Positions 8,491 through 16,655 of a DNA stretch of 64,000 bases are shown piece after piece. Under the pieces are notes generated by a model. That model was given only the letters and a program-made list of their open reading frames with translations, ran no database searches and had not been told where the DNA came from. Source of the DNA: Halobacteriovorax sp. HLS. Lineage in GTDB: Bacteria; Bdellovibrionota; Bacteriovoracia; Bacteriovoracales; Bacteriovoracaceae. Location of the stretch: contig NZ_QOCL01000009.1 of assembly GCF_004006665.1 (NCBI RefSeq), positions 124,001-188,000 on the forward strand, in the 5' to 3' direction. The position numbers and the translations under genes are program-made. Each line of letters begins with the position of its first letter. Position 1 is the stretch's first letter.

Positions 8491-9543
8491 ATGAAAATAT
8501 CTCTGGTATTGGTACTATCTCTCATTACTCTCGTTGCAAATGCTGAAACTATTAAGAGCTTTTCAGTCTCTAAATCTAATAGCAAAATTTCCGAAATTGC
8601 CACTAGTTTTGAAATTGTTGAAAATAGAGAAAAAGATTTCATCGTCTATGTTCTAGATTCGAAAACGGACAAGTTTAATCGAATGGCCCCTCTTGCTAAA
8701 TTAATTAGCGAAGATATTAATAAGGAACTTAAGAACAAGAGTCAAAAAATTCAAGGCTATCACTCTTTTGAGGAGGTTCAATCTATCGCAAAAGAGTTAG
8801 AACAATCTTTCCCTACGCTGGCTAAAATTGAGCACTATGGAACTTCTAAAAATGGACTTCCTCTTTTTGCTTTAAAAATTACTAAGGACGCAAAAAAGTC
8901 TAATAAAGTAAAAAAGAGCATGCTAACGAGTGCTACTCACGGCGATGAGCTCATTACCGTAGAAGTTCTCTTAAGTCTTAGCAGGATGTTACTAGAGTCT
9001 TATGGGAAGGATGATAGGCTAACTAGGATTGTAGATGAATCTGAAACTTATTTTATTTTTGTCGTTAATCCCGAAGGTTTTACAAGAAGATCAAGATATG
9101 CTGGAGGTATTGATCCTAATCGCCAGTATCCTTGGCCTGGAAACCCGAATAGATCTACTCCTGTAAAGAGTATTGATTCGCTCATGAAATTTTATAAAGA
9201 AAAAGATTTTAAAGGGAGTATTGATTTTCATGCTTACGGAAAAATGGTGATGTTTCCATGGGGATATACGAGAGACTTAATTAATTCTTCTGATCATGAA
9301 CATTTCAATTTATTAACCAAAGATATGGCAAAAGAAAATAGGTATAAGTCTGGTCCTATCTCTAGAGTTATCTATGTGGCAAAAGGCTCTAGTGCAGATT
9401 TCTACTATGAGCACAATGGTGGTTCAGCTATTGCTGTTGAACTAGGTAATAGAAAAGTTCCACACCATACAAAGATTGCAGCTGTTGTAGAGCAAGCAAG
9501 AGAGATGACTTGGAAATTTCTGGATAGTATTGTCGCTCTTTAA
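8491..9543 (+). CDS. Secreted M14 family zinc carboxypeptidase
   Basis: 350 residues from the ATG at 8491, which has AAGGAAG six bases upstream; a TTG 18 bases earlier is a weaker start. A signal peptide (MKISLVLVLSLITLVANA) is followed by an N-terminal region and the M14 catalytic domain. Zinc ligands are H150 and E153 (THGDE) and H247 (IDFHAYG); the general base is E317 (AIAVELGN). The segment NPEGFTRRSRYAGGIDPNRQYP holds the substrate-binding Asn-Arg. Expected to act in the periplasm or outside the cell, trimming C-terminal residues from peptides or peptidoglycan stems. A monocistronic gene by spacing. Confidence 0.9.
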   Translation: MKISLVLVLSLITLVANAETIKSFSVSKSNSKISEIATSFEIVENREKDFIVYVLDSKTDKFNRMAPLAKLISEDINKELKNKSQKIQGYHSFEEVQSIAKELEQSFPTLAKIEHYGTSKNGLPLFALKITKDAKKSNKVKKSMLTSATHGDELITVEVLLSLSRMLLESYGKDDRLTRIVDESETYFIFVVNPEGFTRRSRYAGGIDPNRQYPWPGNPNRSTPVKSIDSLMKFYKEKDFKGSIDFHAYGKMVMFPWGYTRDLINSSDHEHFNLLTKDMAKENRYKSGPISRVIYVAKGSSADFYYEHNGGSAIAVELGNRKVPHHTKIAAVVEQAREMTWKFLDSIVAL

Positions 9544-9652
9544 ATGAGGCTTTTTTTGGCACTTTATATATAGTAAAACTGTTTAAGTAATTGAAAGTAT
9601 ATAAAATTTGCTTTTATCTTGGTTCAGCTCCATGACAAGCTTATAATAACTT

Positions 9653-10648
9653 ATGAATTTTAAGACCAATATTTTATGTTTCTTATTACTTTCACTTGTC
9701 TCTATATCATGTAAGCAAGGAGCTGGTTCAATGGCCCCTTTGTCTGCTTTTGGAACAGGTGGGGGGCTTGCTAGTGAAACAATTCCAAGCTCCTCAAAAG
9801 TTAATCAATGGATAGATGATCAAGTTGTTTCATCTCCTAAAAGTTGTCCTATTTATAGTGATGGTGAAACAGATTATTCAGACCTTCCTAAGATTGCGGA
9901 TAGCTCTAGGCCTTGGGACCCTTCTTGGTCTAAAACTGCTTTAGATACATTAAATGAACCTAAGTTTAAGAGAATGTTAGATATGGAAATTAATAAGGAT
10001 GATCTTGAAAAATTAAATTGTCCTAACTTTAATGAGATGGAAGAAAAAGATAAAAAGAAATTCTATATTCTACTTATCTCTTCAATGGCCCATGCAGAAA
10101 GTGGTTTTAAAGAGAAAACCTACTTTCAAGAACCAAAGCAAAAGAGTGCCATTGATGATTCTTATGGGCTACTTCAGATTGATCCTAATAATGGTCGAAA
10201 TAGTTATGGTTGTGAAACAAAGAGCTTTAAAAAGAGTGGAAAGGTAGTTCTGGGTCGAGAAAATGATGGTGGAATGTTTGACCCTCATTTGAATATTAAA
10301 TGTGGTCTACGTATCTTAAAAGGTCAGATACTTAGTAAGTACTCTAGTAGAAGAGGTAGACTTTTTACAAGTAATACATATTGGGCTGCCCTTAGGCCTG
10401 GTAATAATGCTTGTAATAAGACGCAAAATAGATTTAAAAGTCAGGTTTCTCAAATATCAGCATGCACTAAGGATTCAGACTCATCGTCTCTTCCAGATGG
10501 AGGAACAATCGGCGAGCTTAGAAACTTTAATCTTACTGAACAGTGTGAAAAAGTTTCTGATATTTCTAGAAAATATAAGCCAATTATTGAAAATGATTTA
10601 TACGATCCATTTACAATTCCAAAAAAGAAGCACTTCTTCGAACTCTAA
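9653..10648 (+). CDS. Lipoprotein with lytic-transglycosylase (SLT)-like domain
   Basis: 331 residues. The N-terminus ends in LVSISC, giving a lipobox with C20 as the lipidated residue. The middle matches a goose-lysozyme/SLT fold: E149 in AHAESGF is the candidate catalytic Glu, followed by SYGLLQI, NIKCGLRIL and YWAAL, the usual order in lytic transglycosylases. The segment between GLLQI and NIKCG holds a Cys-containing insert. Expected to cleave the MurNAc-GlcNAc bond of peptidoglycan while anchored in a membrane. Monocistronic by spacing. A wall-cutting role in predation or growth is plausible but unproven. Confidence 0.75.
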   Translation: MNFKTNILCFLLLSLVSISCKQGAGSMAPLSAFGTGGGLASETIPSSSKVNQWIDDQVVSSPKSCPIYSDGETDYSDLPKIADSSRPWDPSWSKTALDTLNEPKFKRMLDMEINKDDLEKLNCPNFNEMEEKDKKKFYILLISSMAHAESGFKEKTYFQEPKQKSAIDDSYGLLQIDPNNGRNSYGCETKSFKKSGKVVLGRENDGGMFDPHLNIKCGLRILKGQILSKYSSRRGRLFTSNTYWAALRPGNNACNKTQNRFKSQVSQISACTKDSDSSSLPDGGTIGELRNFNLTEQCEKVSDISRKYKPIIENDLYDPFTIPKKKHFFEL

Positions 10649-10689
10649 GCTACTACAAATACGATAAAGCTTTGACACTTTTTAAGACA

Positions 10690-10719
10690 TTCTGTCAAAA
10701 CGGAGTGCTTTTGACAGAA
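10690..10719. promoter_or_regulatory. Inverted repeat with embedded -35-like TTGACA upstream of the GH3 operon
   Basis: TTCTGTCAAAA and TTTTGACAGAA are perfect 11-base arms around an eight-base centre (CGGAGTGC). No T-run follows, so it is not a standard terminator. The right arm contains TTGACA, the -35 consensus, 90 bases before the GH3 start, but no good -10 lies at 17 bases. It could be an operator for the TetR-type regulator encoded at 15049-15552; that link is speculative. Confidence 0.4.
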
Positions 10720-10808
10720 ATCCACTAAATCTGTTCATAGAACAAAAAGACACTCGAAATATCTTTGCCTATAAATAGTCCATACATTTGACTATGAGGA
10801 GCAAAGAT

Positions 10809-12341
10809 ATGAAAAATTTAAAATCAAAAATCGCGTGTATTTATTTAAGAAGTTTACATGGTATTCTTTTAGCAGATCAGAAAGAGGTTACTAACCTACA
10901 AAATACTAATTACAAAAAACTAAGAAAGTCTCTTGATGGAACTAAGGTTAGTCGAAAGTTCGGCCTAGATAATCTTGAATCCTATAAAGAATATGCAGAA
11001 CACTTTAAAGTTAGAGAGTATGATGATTTCAAACCATTTATTGATGCTCATGTTCATGGCGCAACAAATGTTCTATTTAAAAAAGATGTTCTCTATTTCG
11101 GACTAACATCGGGAACTTCAGGGAAAGATTCTAAAAAGGTTCCTTATAATAAAGAGATGATTTCTTCATTTCAAAAAGCTCAGAAATATTTAGCGGCAGT
11201 AATCTCTCACGAAGTAAAGGGATTAGATTTGTTAACAGCAAGTCGTTTATCATATGGTTCATCTCCTATTACATATGAAGAAGATGGAATGAGTTTTGGT
11301 TATATCTCAGGAATACTCACGGCAAAAACACCTGCCTCGCTAAAGAAAATGACGCATCCATCTATCGATACTCTCTCTATTGAAAATTGGGAACATAAAA
11401 TGAACGAGATTTATGAGCAAACGATCAATGTAGATCTCAAAGTTGCTTCAGGTATTCCTACATACCTAATCTCAATCTTTGAATATGTTCTTGAGAGAAC
11501 AGGGAAGAAAACAATTTCTGAAATCTGGCCAAATCTTGAAACTGTTATTTATGGAGCAACAACAATTGATCAATATAGAGATAGGCTCAATGAACTTGTT
11601 GGGAAAAGATTAAATTACTTTGGTATCTATGCTTCTACAGAGGCTCCAATTGGAATTGGAATTAATAATGCTAAAGATGAGAAACAAGTCTACACATTTC
11701 ATCCTGAATTAGTATTTACTTTTAATGAGGTCGAAACCCTTGATCAATGTGGAATAGGGGAGTTAGAAATTGGTGTTGATTACTTTGTAAATACAAGCAC
11801 GCCTAATGGCTTAATAAATTACGCGATGAAAGATATCATTAGAATTAAATCAGTTAGTCCTGTTCTTACTTTTGAAGTTTTAGGTCGGCAGGGAAGTGGA
11901 ATAAACTTGGCTGCAGAGAAAACTACAGATGAACATGTTTTGGATTCAGTTGTAGCTTTAAGTAAGAAGATTGGAACAAATGTTGATCATTACTTTCTTT
12001 CACCTTCAATAAAAAATGGTAAACATTGCTACAGTTGGACTATCTTTTCCGATGAATTAAATAATGGGGCAAGCTCAACTGAATTAGAAAGTCTTATTGA
12101 TCAAATTCTATGTGAGAATAATTTGGATTATGCTGACTGCAGAGAAGATTCAATAATCGAATCGCCTGTTGTTACAATTGCTCCATCAAATTTTATCAAA
12201 GAATATTTTGATCTTTATAAGAATAAAGGTCAGTTTAAAATGAAGACCGTCTTCGGTTCTAGTGATGATTTTCAAAGCTTTTTGAATAACTCTATTCCGA
12301 ATTTACAAAGTTATTTAGGTAGTGTGGCATGTCAGTTGTAG
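10809..12341 (+). CDS. GH3 family acyl-acid amido synthetase (adenylate-forming)
   Basis: 510 residues from the ATG at 10809, preceded by AGGAG seven bases upstream. GH3 enzymes belong to the ANL superfamily: they adenylate a carboxylic acid and transfer it to an amino acid to make an amide. The phosphate-binding motif LTSGTSGKDSKKVPYNKEM, the NYFGIYASTEAPIGI block and the C-terminal GRQGSGINLAAEK hinge region match GH3. Plant GH3s conjugate jasmonate or auxin; bacterial substrates are mostly unknown. The last 13 bases overlap the LysE-like gene, and a C45 Ntn-hydrolase follows, so acyl amide making, transport and processing may be linked. Confidence 0.88.
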   Translation: MKNLKSKIACIYLRSLHGILLADQKEVTNLQNTNYKKLRKSLDGTKVSRKFGLDNLESYKEYAEHFKVREYDDFKPFIDAHVHGATNVLFKKDVLYFGLTSGTSGKDSKKVPYNKEMISSFQKAQKYLAAVISHEVKGLDLLTASRLSYGSSPITYEEDGMSFGYISGILTAKTPASLKKMTHPSIDTLSIENWEHKMNEIYEQTINVDLKVASGIPTYLISIFEYVLERTGKKTISEIWPNLETVIYGATTIDQYRDRLNELVGKRLNYFGIYASTEAPIGIGINNAKDEKQVYTFHPELVFTFNEVETLDQCGIGELEIGVDYFVNTSTPNGLINYAMKDIIRIKSVSPVLTFEVLGRQGSGINLAAEKTTDEHVLDSVVALSKKIGTNVDHYFLSPSIKNGKHCYSWTIFSDELNNGASSTELESLIDQILCENNLDYADCREDSIIESPVVTIAPSNFIKEYFDLYKNKGQFKMKTVFGSSDDFQSFLNNSIPNLQSYLGSVACQL

Positions 12342-12931
12342 GTCAAATTCTTTGTACGGTAGCTTTAGGCATTTTGTCTACGTTACCATTAGGGCCAAGT
12401 GGATTAAGTATTGTAAAATCTTTTGCGAGTTGTGGAATACGAAGAGGGATTTACTTACTTGGCGCCCTAGGTGTTGTAGAGATATTCTATCTATGTATTT
12501 CGTTAACGCTTAGAAGTCGTGGAGTATTAGAGCTCACAAGTTCAGTCGAGATTCTATTAACTTCGATATTCGGTCTATTCTTACTTCTTTATGGAGTAAG
12601 TACATATAGAAGTAGAAAATCTGAATCAACACTTAAAAAAAGTACATTTAAGAAAATTCTTTTCATGTCTTTAATGAATCCAAGTTTAATTATTTCGTAT
12701 CTTGGTCTAATTATTTTAATGGATAAGTCATCTGGAGGATATACTGCAGCACCAAGAGTTTTACTTCTTATTAGTGTATTTCTTTTGAGTGTCTGGGGAA
12801 CTCTTACAGCTTTAGGTCTTATTGCACGCTTGAATAATGAATTTCTTAGCAATCATATGAAAAAAATAAACGCAATTATTGGTCCTGTCTTTTTTTGTGC
12901 GGGATTAACAACACTATTTTCAACTTTTTAG
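12329..12931 (+). CDS. LysE-family-like membrane exporter in GH3 operon
   Basis: 200 residues with about six hydrophobic helices. The N-terminus STLPLGPSGLSIVKSF keeps the PxGPxG signature of LysE/RhtB exporters, and SLMNPSLIISY in the middle matches the second family motif. The start overlaps the GH3 gene by 13 bases and the next gene begins 11 bases downstream, so this is the middle gene of a three-gene operon. By context it may export an acyl-amino-acid or similar product of the GH3 enzyme; the substrate is inferred only. Confidence 0.75.
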   Translation: MSVVGQILCTVALGILSTLPLGPSGLSIVKSFASCGIRRGIYLLGALGVVEIFYLCISLTLRSRGVLELTSSVEILLTSIFGLFLLLYGVSTYRSRKSESTLKKSTFKKILFMSLMNPSLIISYLGLIILMDKSSGGYTAAPRVLLLISVFLLSVWGTLTALGLIARLNNEFLSNHMKKINAIIGPVFFCAGLTTLFSTF

Positions 12932-12942
12932 AGGAGAGTTAG

Positions 12943-14958
12943 ATGAAATATATATTATTAATATTATTACTATTTACTGGCCTACAAATACAGGCGAGTG
13001 ATGATCATTCTTTGAATTCAACTTGTAAAGTACAGGCAAAAGATGGAAGTCAAACTCACTATATCTGTACAATTAAAGACAAAAAAATTCATTTCTTAGA
13101 TATAAATGGAACCATGAAAGATGTAGCCTTTTATCACGGAAAATTTCTATCCAGTGAGATTAAAGATGGTGTTATTTCTTCTGTAATGAAGCGTAAGAGA
13201 GAATCATTTGCAGCTCTTGAAAAAAAAGAAAGAGAATCATTTGAAACAATATTTAAATGTATCAAAGGAAGATATAAGAGAAGTTTAGAAGATAGTTTCT
13301 TAGAAGAGCTCGAAATGCTTGCAAAAGGAGCAGGGATTGATAAGTCGCAAGTTTTGGAAGCAACTCTAATGATTGAGATGTCCAGCTATGTAGACGCATT
13401 AGAAGTGAAAATGAAGCAAAATTCAAAGAAGGCCACTATGGAACTAATGTCCCAGTGTGGAGCTTCAATCATAGGTAAGAGTATCTTTAGCATACTTAAA
13501 AAAGTTACTAAACCACTAAGAAAGTTAAAAATGGGCTGTACTGGATTTGTTGCTGGTGAAGGGTTTACTAAAAATGGTGAATTTCTTCATGGGCGAAATT
13601 TCGATACAGGGTTTTTAGGAGTTTTTGATAAATACCCTGTCATTCTTCGTCATACACCTAAAAAAGGTATCCCTTATATTGGAATGAGTACTGCTGGTCT
13701 CCACTATAGTGGTGGGATTACTGGAATGAACGCTCGGGGAATTTCAGTGTCAACACATGAGCTTAGAACAACCAAAGTTCGTACCCTTTATAGTGCGGCG
13801 AGATCACATCATAATTTACGTCATGGTATGCGAAAGAAAGAAAAGTTTGGTGTGATAGCTCCTTATATGGCAAATATGATTGTTAAAAATACGACTTCTA
13901 TTGATCAAGCTGTAAAACTTCTAAAGAGATATGGTCACTTTGGAGCATGGACATTTCTAATTTCTGATAGCAAAACAAATGAGACTGCAAGTGTTGAGGT
14001 TTCAGGTGCGATTGTTAGAGTGGCGAAGAGAACAAAGGGGGCCATTTCTCAGGCAAATCATTTTAGACATAAAGATACAGCTAGATATAACTTTGAATAC
14101 TCTGTAAATAAGAGTCTAGAGTCTAGAGCAAGAATTTTACATGTAGATCAATCCTTAGAAAGATCTAAGGGTTCGATTGATGCTCAGTGGGGAATTGATT
14201 TACTCTCAGGTCATATTGATCATTATATGGGAATGCGAACTTTTGGAAGAACTGTTTCTAAAGTATATACATCTATGAGTCATGTTGTTGATTCCGCTTC
14301 AAATAATTTTTGGTTTTCTCTAGGAGAGAGTTTTCCAACTAATTATTCAACCTTTCTTGGTATTCATGTTGACTTTGAATCTAAGGATAGGTTCTTTTCA
14401 TTTATATCTCAGACAAGAGCGCATGAAGAGATTAGATCTCAAATGCCATTTTTTGAGGACCTGTTAAGAAACTACACTCTTGCTTATATGAATAATAGGG
14501 ACTTTTCTCAAAGTACAGAGAACCTAAAAAAGACTATTTCTTTTTTGAGTCATAATACTCAAATAGCGGGGGAAAATAATTTTTTCGATTTTCCATCTTT
14601 AATTATGAAATCAAGGCTAGGTTTAAAATTATATGAGAAGACACAAGACAAACTTCTTCTTCTAGAAATTAAGAATGATCTTCTCTCAATAAGAGAGCAG
14701 CACTTTGAAAGTTTACATACTTATGAACGTTCTCAGGTTCTAAGAGATCTCGCTATCATTGAAGACCTTGAGGGCGAAAGAGATAGGGCCGCAAAACTAT
14801 TTAATAAGTCTTTACTTGAAGTTAGCCAGCTCATTTCTACTTATCCTTCTCACCACTTTATGTGGGTGTATATTGCTGAGCTAAAAGTCTATAAAAAGCG
14901 CGGATTTACGAAATGGGATTTAAAAGGGCTAGACCTTCACTTTGCAACAGCTGAATAA
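12943..14958 (+). CDS. Secreted C45-family Ntn-hydrolase/acyltransferase (AAT-like)
   Basis: 671 residues with a signal peptide (MKYILLILLLFTGLQIQA) and a strong GAGGAGAG ribosome-binding site. C199 in KMGCTGFVAG is the likely N-terminal nucleophile after autocleavage, followed by FLHGRNFD (residues 215-221), a signature of penicillin acyltransferase-like C45 enzymes. The roughly 180 residues between the signal peptide and C199 form a long prosegment. The C-terminal 200 residues look helical and TPR-like. C45 enzymes make or break N-acyl amides, which complements the GH3 ligase two genes upstream. Being secreted, it would act in the periplasm or outside. Confidence 0.78.
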   Translation: MKYILLILLLFTGLQIQASDDHSLNSTCKVQAKDGSQTHYICTIKDKKIHFLDINGTMKDVAFYHGKFLSSEIKDGVISSVMKRKRESFAALEKKERESFETIFKCIKGRYKRSLEDSFLEELEMLAKGAGIDKSQVLEATLMIEMSSYVDALEVKMKQNSKKATMELMSQCGASIIGKSIFSILKKVTKPLRKLKMGCTGFVAGEGFTKNGEFLHGRNFDTGFLGVFDKYPVILRHTPKKGIPYIGMSTAGLHYSGGITGMNARGISVSTHELRTTKVRTLYSAARSHHNLRHGMRKKEKFGVIAPYMANMIVKNTTSIDQAVKLLKRYGHFGAWTFLISDSKTNETASVEVSGAIVRVAKRTKGAISQANHFRHKDTARYNFEYSVNKSLESRARILHVDQSLERSKGSIDAQWGIDLLSGHIDHYMGMRTFGRTVSKVYTSMSHVVDSASNNFWFSLGESFPTNYSTFLGIHVDFESKDRFFSFISQTRAHEEIRSQMPFFEDLLRNYTLAYMNNRDFSQSTENLKKTISFLSHNTQIAGENNFFDFPSLIMKSRLGLKLYEKTQDKLLLLEIKNDLLSIREQHFESLHTYERSQVLRDLAIIEDLEGERDRAAKLFNKSLLEVSQLISTYPSHHFMWVYIAELKVYKKRGFTKWDLKGLDLHFATAE

Positions 14959-14971
14959 TTCTGAATACTTA

Positions 14972-15006
14972 GGCTCAGTCTTGTACTGAGTCTTTGTTCT
15001 TTTTTC
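14972..15006 (+). terminator. Rho-independent terminator of the GH3/exporter/C45 operon
   Basis: CTCAGT and ACTGAG pair around CTTGT, and the stem extends by one G-T and one G-C pair (14972-14992). The T-rich tail TTTGTTCTTTTTT follows. It lies 14 bases after the C45 stop and separates that operon from the TetR gene. Confidence 0.8.
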
Positions 15007-15048
15007 ATAGCAATTTGTACTAAATTTGTTTTCATCATATAGATAGGC

Positions 15049-15552
15049 ATGAAAGATTTTAGTAAAAAAGAGCTCGTGTTTTTTAAAATCTGTGACAGTG
15101 TACTTTATCACGAAGTCATGAAAGGGCATTTAAAATGGTCTTTGTCAGATGTTTCTAAGCAGGCCGATGTTACACGTTCTCTAATATACTATTACCTTGG
15201 TAAGGAAAAAGTTGATATTGTTCATGAGTCTGTACTCTTTATGCTCGATCTGTTCTTCAATACTTCTGGCGAAAATAAACTCGGGGTTAGAGATCGGATG
15301 AAGAATGTGTTAATTCACATGAAAGAAATGCCTCACTTATATCTATATTATATTAGTGAAAGGTCTAAAGATACTAAGTATGGGCGACTTATCCAAGAAA
15401 CAGAAAAGAACTTAATAGTATATCTTCAAAAAGAGCTTGGGCTTAGCGAAGTTGATGTAATGAGATTACTTATGCTAAATCTTGGAGCTGTCTCTTTTCA
15501 GCTCGACCCTTCAAGGGTAGATGAGATTTACTCAATTGTTCCGGCGAATTAG
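15049..15552 (+). CDS. TetR/AcrR-like transcriptional regulator
   Basis: 167 residues, short for the family (usually 190-220). Residues 25-50 form the helix-turn-helix (WSLSDVSKQADVTRSLIYYYLG), where the TRSLIYYYLGKEK recognition helix is typical of TetR proteins. The rest is helical and would form the ligand and dimer domain. It lies behind the terminator of the GH3 operon, so it is probably transcribed separately. It may control that operon or itself. No ligand can be inferred. Confidence 0.75.
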   Translation: MKDFSKKELVFFKICDSVLYHEVMKGHLKWSLSDVSKQADVTRSLIYYYLGKEKVDIVHESVLFMLDLFFNTSGENKLGVRDRMKNVLIHMKEMPHLYLYYISERSKDTKYGRLIQETEKNLIVYLQKELGLSEVDVMRLLMLNLGAVSFQLDPSRVDEIYSIVPAN

Positions 15553-15636
15553 CCATGAAATATGTAAATGGTATGGAATCATAGATTGAAGTCTTATTCA
15601 CTTTAGGTTAGGTTGTTCCTATTCAGAGAGGTCAAA

Positions 15637-15879
15637 TTGTTAACTAATAATGATATATTAAAGAAAATTCGTGTAGCACTTTCACTTAAAGATGATGAAA
15701 TTCTTGAAATTTTAAAATTATCAGATTTTGAAATGAGTAAAAGTGAGCTATCGGCTCTTTTTAGAAGAGAGGATCATATCCATTATCGTGAATGTGGTGA
15801 TCAGGTTCTTAGAAAATTTCTTAATGGACTAATTACTAAAAAACGTGGTCCAAGACCAGAAAAGAAAGAAGTAAAGTAG
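15637..15879 (+). CDS. DUF1456 (YehS-like) single-domain protein
   Basis: 80 residues if read from the TTG at 15637, which has AGAGAGG five bases before it; the earlier TTG at 15613 has no such site. The sequence KKIRVALSLKDDEILEILK, HYRECGDQVLRKFLNGL matches the second half of E. coli YehS. That protein carries two tandem DUF1456 repeats of about 75 residues, so this one has a single repeat. Function is unknown. The stop codon lies inside the stem of a terminator hairpin. Confidence 0.78.
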   Translation: MLTNNDILKKIRVALSLKDDEILEILKLSDFEMSKSELSALFRREDHIHYRECGDQVLRKFLNGLITKKRGPRPEKKEVK

Positions 15880-15905
15880 GTCGCAAAACCTACTTTGATT
15901 CTTTT
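15873..15905. terminator. Terminator overlapping the DUF1456 stop codon
   Basis: AAAGTAGGT and ACCTACTTT form a nine-base stem with a CGCAAA loop, followed by GATTCTTTTG. The TAG stop of the DUF1456 gene is part of the left arm. It sits between converging genes, so it may also stop transcription of the yebC gene. Confidence 0.65.
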
Positions 15906-15914
15906 GTATAAAGC

Positions 15915-16646
15915 TTATAACTCAGCAAATCTCTCATCGTATTCGATATTGTGATAAACCTTTAGTACATCTTCATCCGATTCAAGAGCATCAATCATTT
16001 TCATAATCGCTTCATATGTTTCGTCATCCACTTCTTTAAAGGTCTGTGGAATCTGCTCTAGAGTAGCTTCTTCAGGCTGAACTCCTAACTCTTCTAACTT
16101 CTTAGAGATTGCTCCAAAGACTTCCATTGGACCGTTGATGCAAAAAATACCATCTTCTAGCTCTATATCTTCTGCTCCGGCATCAATCATCTCTAAAGTG
16201 AACTCGTCTTCGTCTAGGTCTCCTTGTGGGACTTCAAATACAGCTTTTCTAGTAAAAACAAATTGTAGTGAGCCTGTCGTTCCTAGTGATCCACCGGCCT
16301 TCTTGAAACAAACTCTAACGTTAGCAACAGTTCTTGTTACATTATTAGTAGAGGCCTCAACAAAAATGGCCACGCCATTTGGACCGTATCCTTCATAAGA
16401 GATTTCTTGATAACCATCATCATCTCCCCCAAGGCCTTTCTTTATTGCTCTATCAATATTGTCCTTAGGAACATTATTCTTTTTACATTTTTCTAAAGCA
16501 ATTTTTAAAAGAAAGTTGGTCGCTGGATCTTCTCCACCTGACTTAACAGCTTTAGATACTTCAAATAGTATCTTCGTATAAATTTGGCCTCTCAGCTTAT
16601 CTGCAGCGCCTTTTTTCTTTACTATATTGGCCCATTTTCTTCCCAT
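15915..16646 (-). CDS. yebC: YebC/PmpR family translation/transcription factor
   Basis: 243 residues, normal length. The N-terminus MGRKWANIVKKKGAADKLRG, then KKNNVPKDNIDRAIKKG and YEGYGPNGVAIFVEASTNN, match YebC with high similarity. Family members were described as DNA-binding regulators (PmpR). More recent work ties some of them to translation through proline-rich or otherwise difficult sequences. The MGRKWANI N-terminus resembles the YeeN/YebC-II branch rather than MAGHSKWANI of the main branch. It ends 36 bases from the DUF1456 gene and starts nine bases downstream of a YceI-like gene on the same strand. Confidence 0.93.
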   Translation of the reverse strand: MGRKWANIVKKKGAADKLRGQIYTKILFEVSKAVKSGGEDPATNFLLKIALEKCKKNNVPKDNIDRAIKKGLGGDDDGYQEISYEGYGPNGVAIFVEASTNNVTRTVANVRVCFKKAGGSLGTTGSLQFVFTRKAVFEVPQGDLDEDEFTLEMIDAGAEDIELEDGIFCINGPMEVFGAISKKLEELGVQPEEATLEQIPQTFKEVDDETYEAIMKMIDALESDEDVLKVYHNIEYDERFAEL

Positions 16647-16655
16647 ACGATCCTC

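Noticed and set aside
9541-9556. T-run of seven after the M14 carboxypeptidase gene as a terminator
   Set aside because: The preceding GCTC...GAGGC cannot form more than three or four pairs without a bulge.
10407-10667. Second plus-strand frame overlapping the 3' end of the lytic-transglycosylase-like gene
   Set aside because: Lies in another frame of a lipoprotein gene with clear motifs; no ribosome-binding site and no family.
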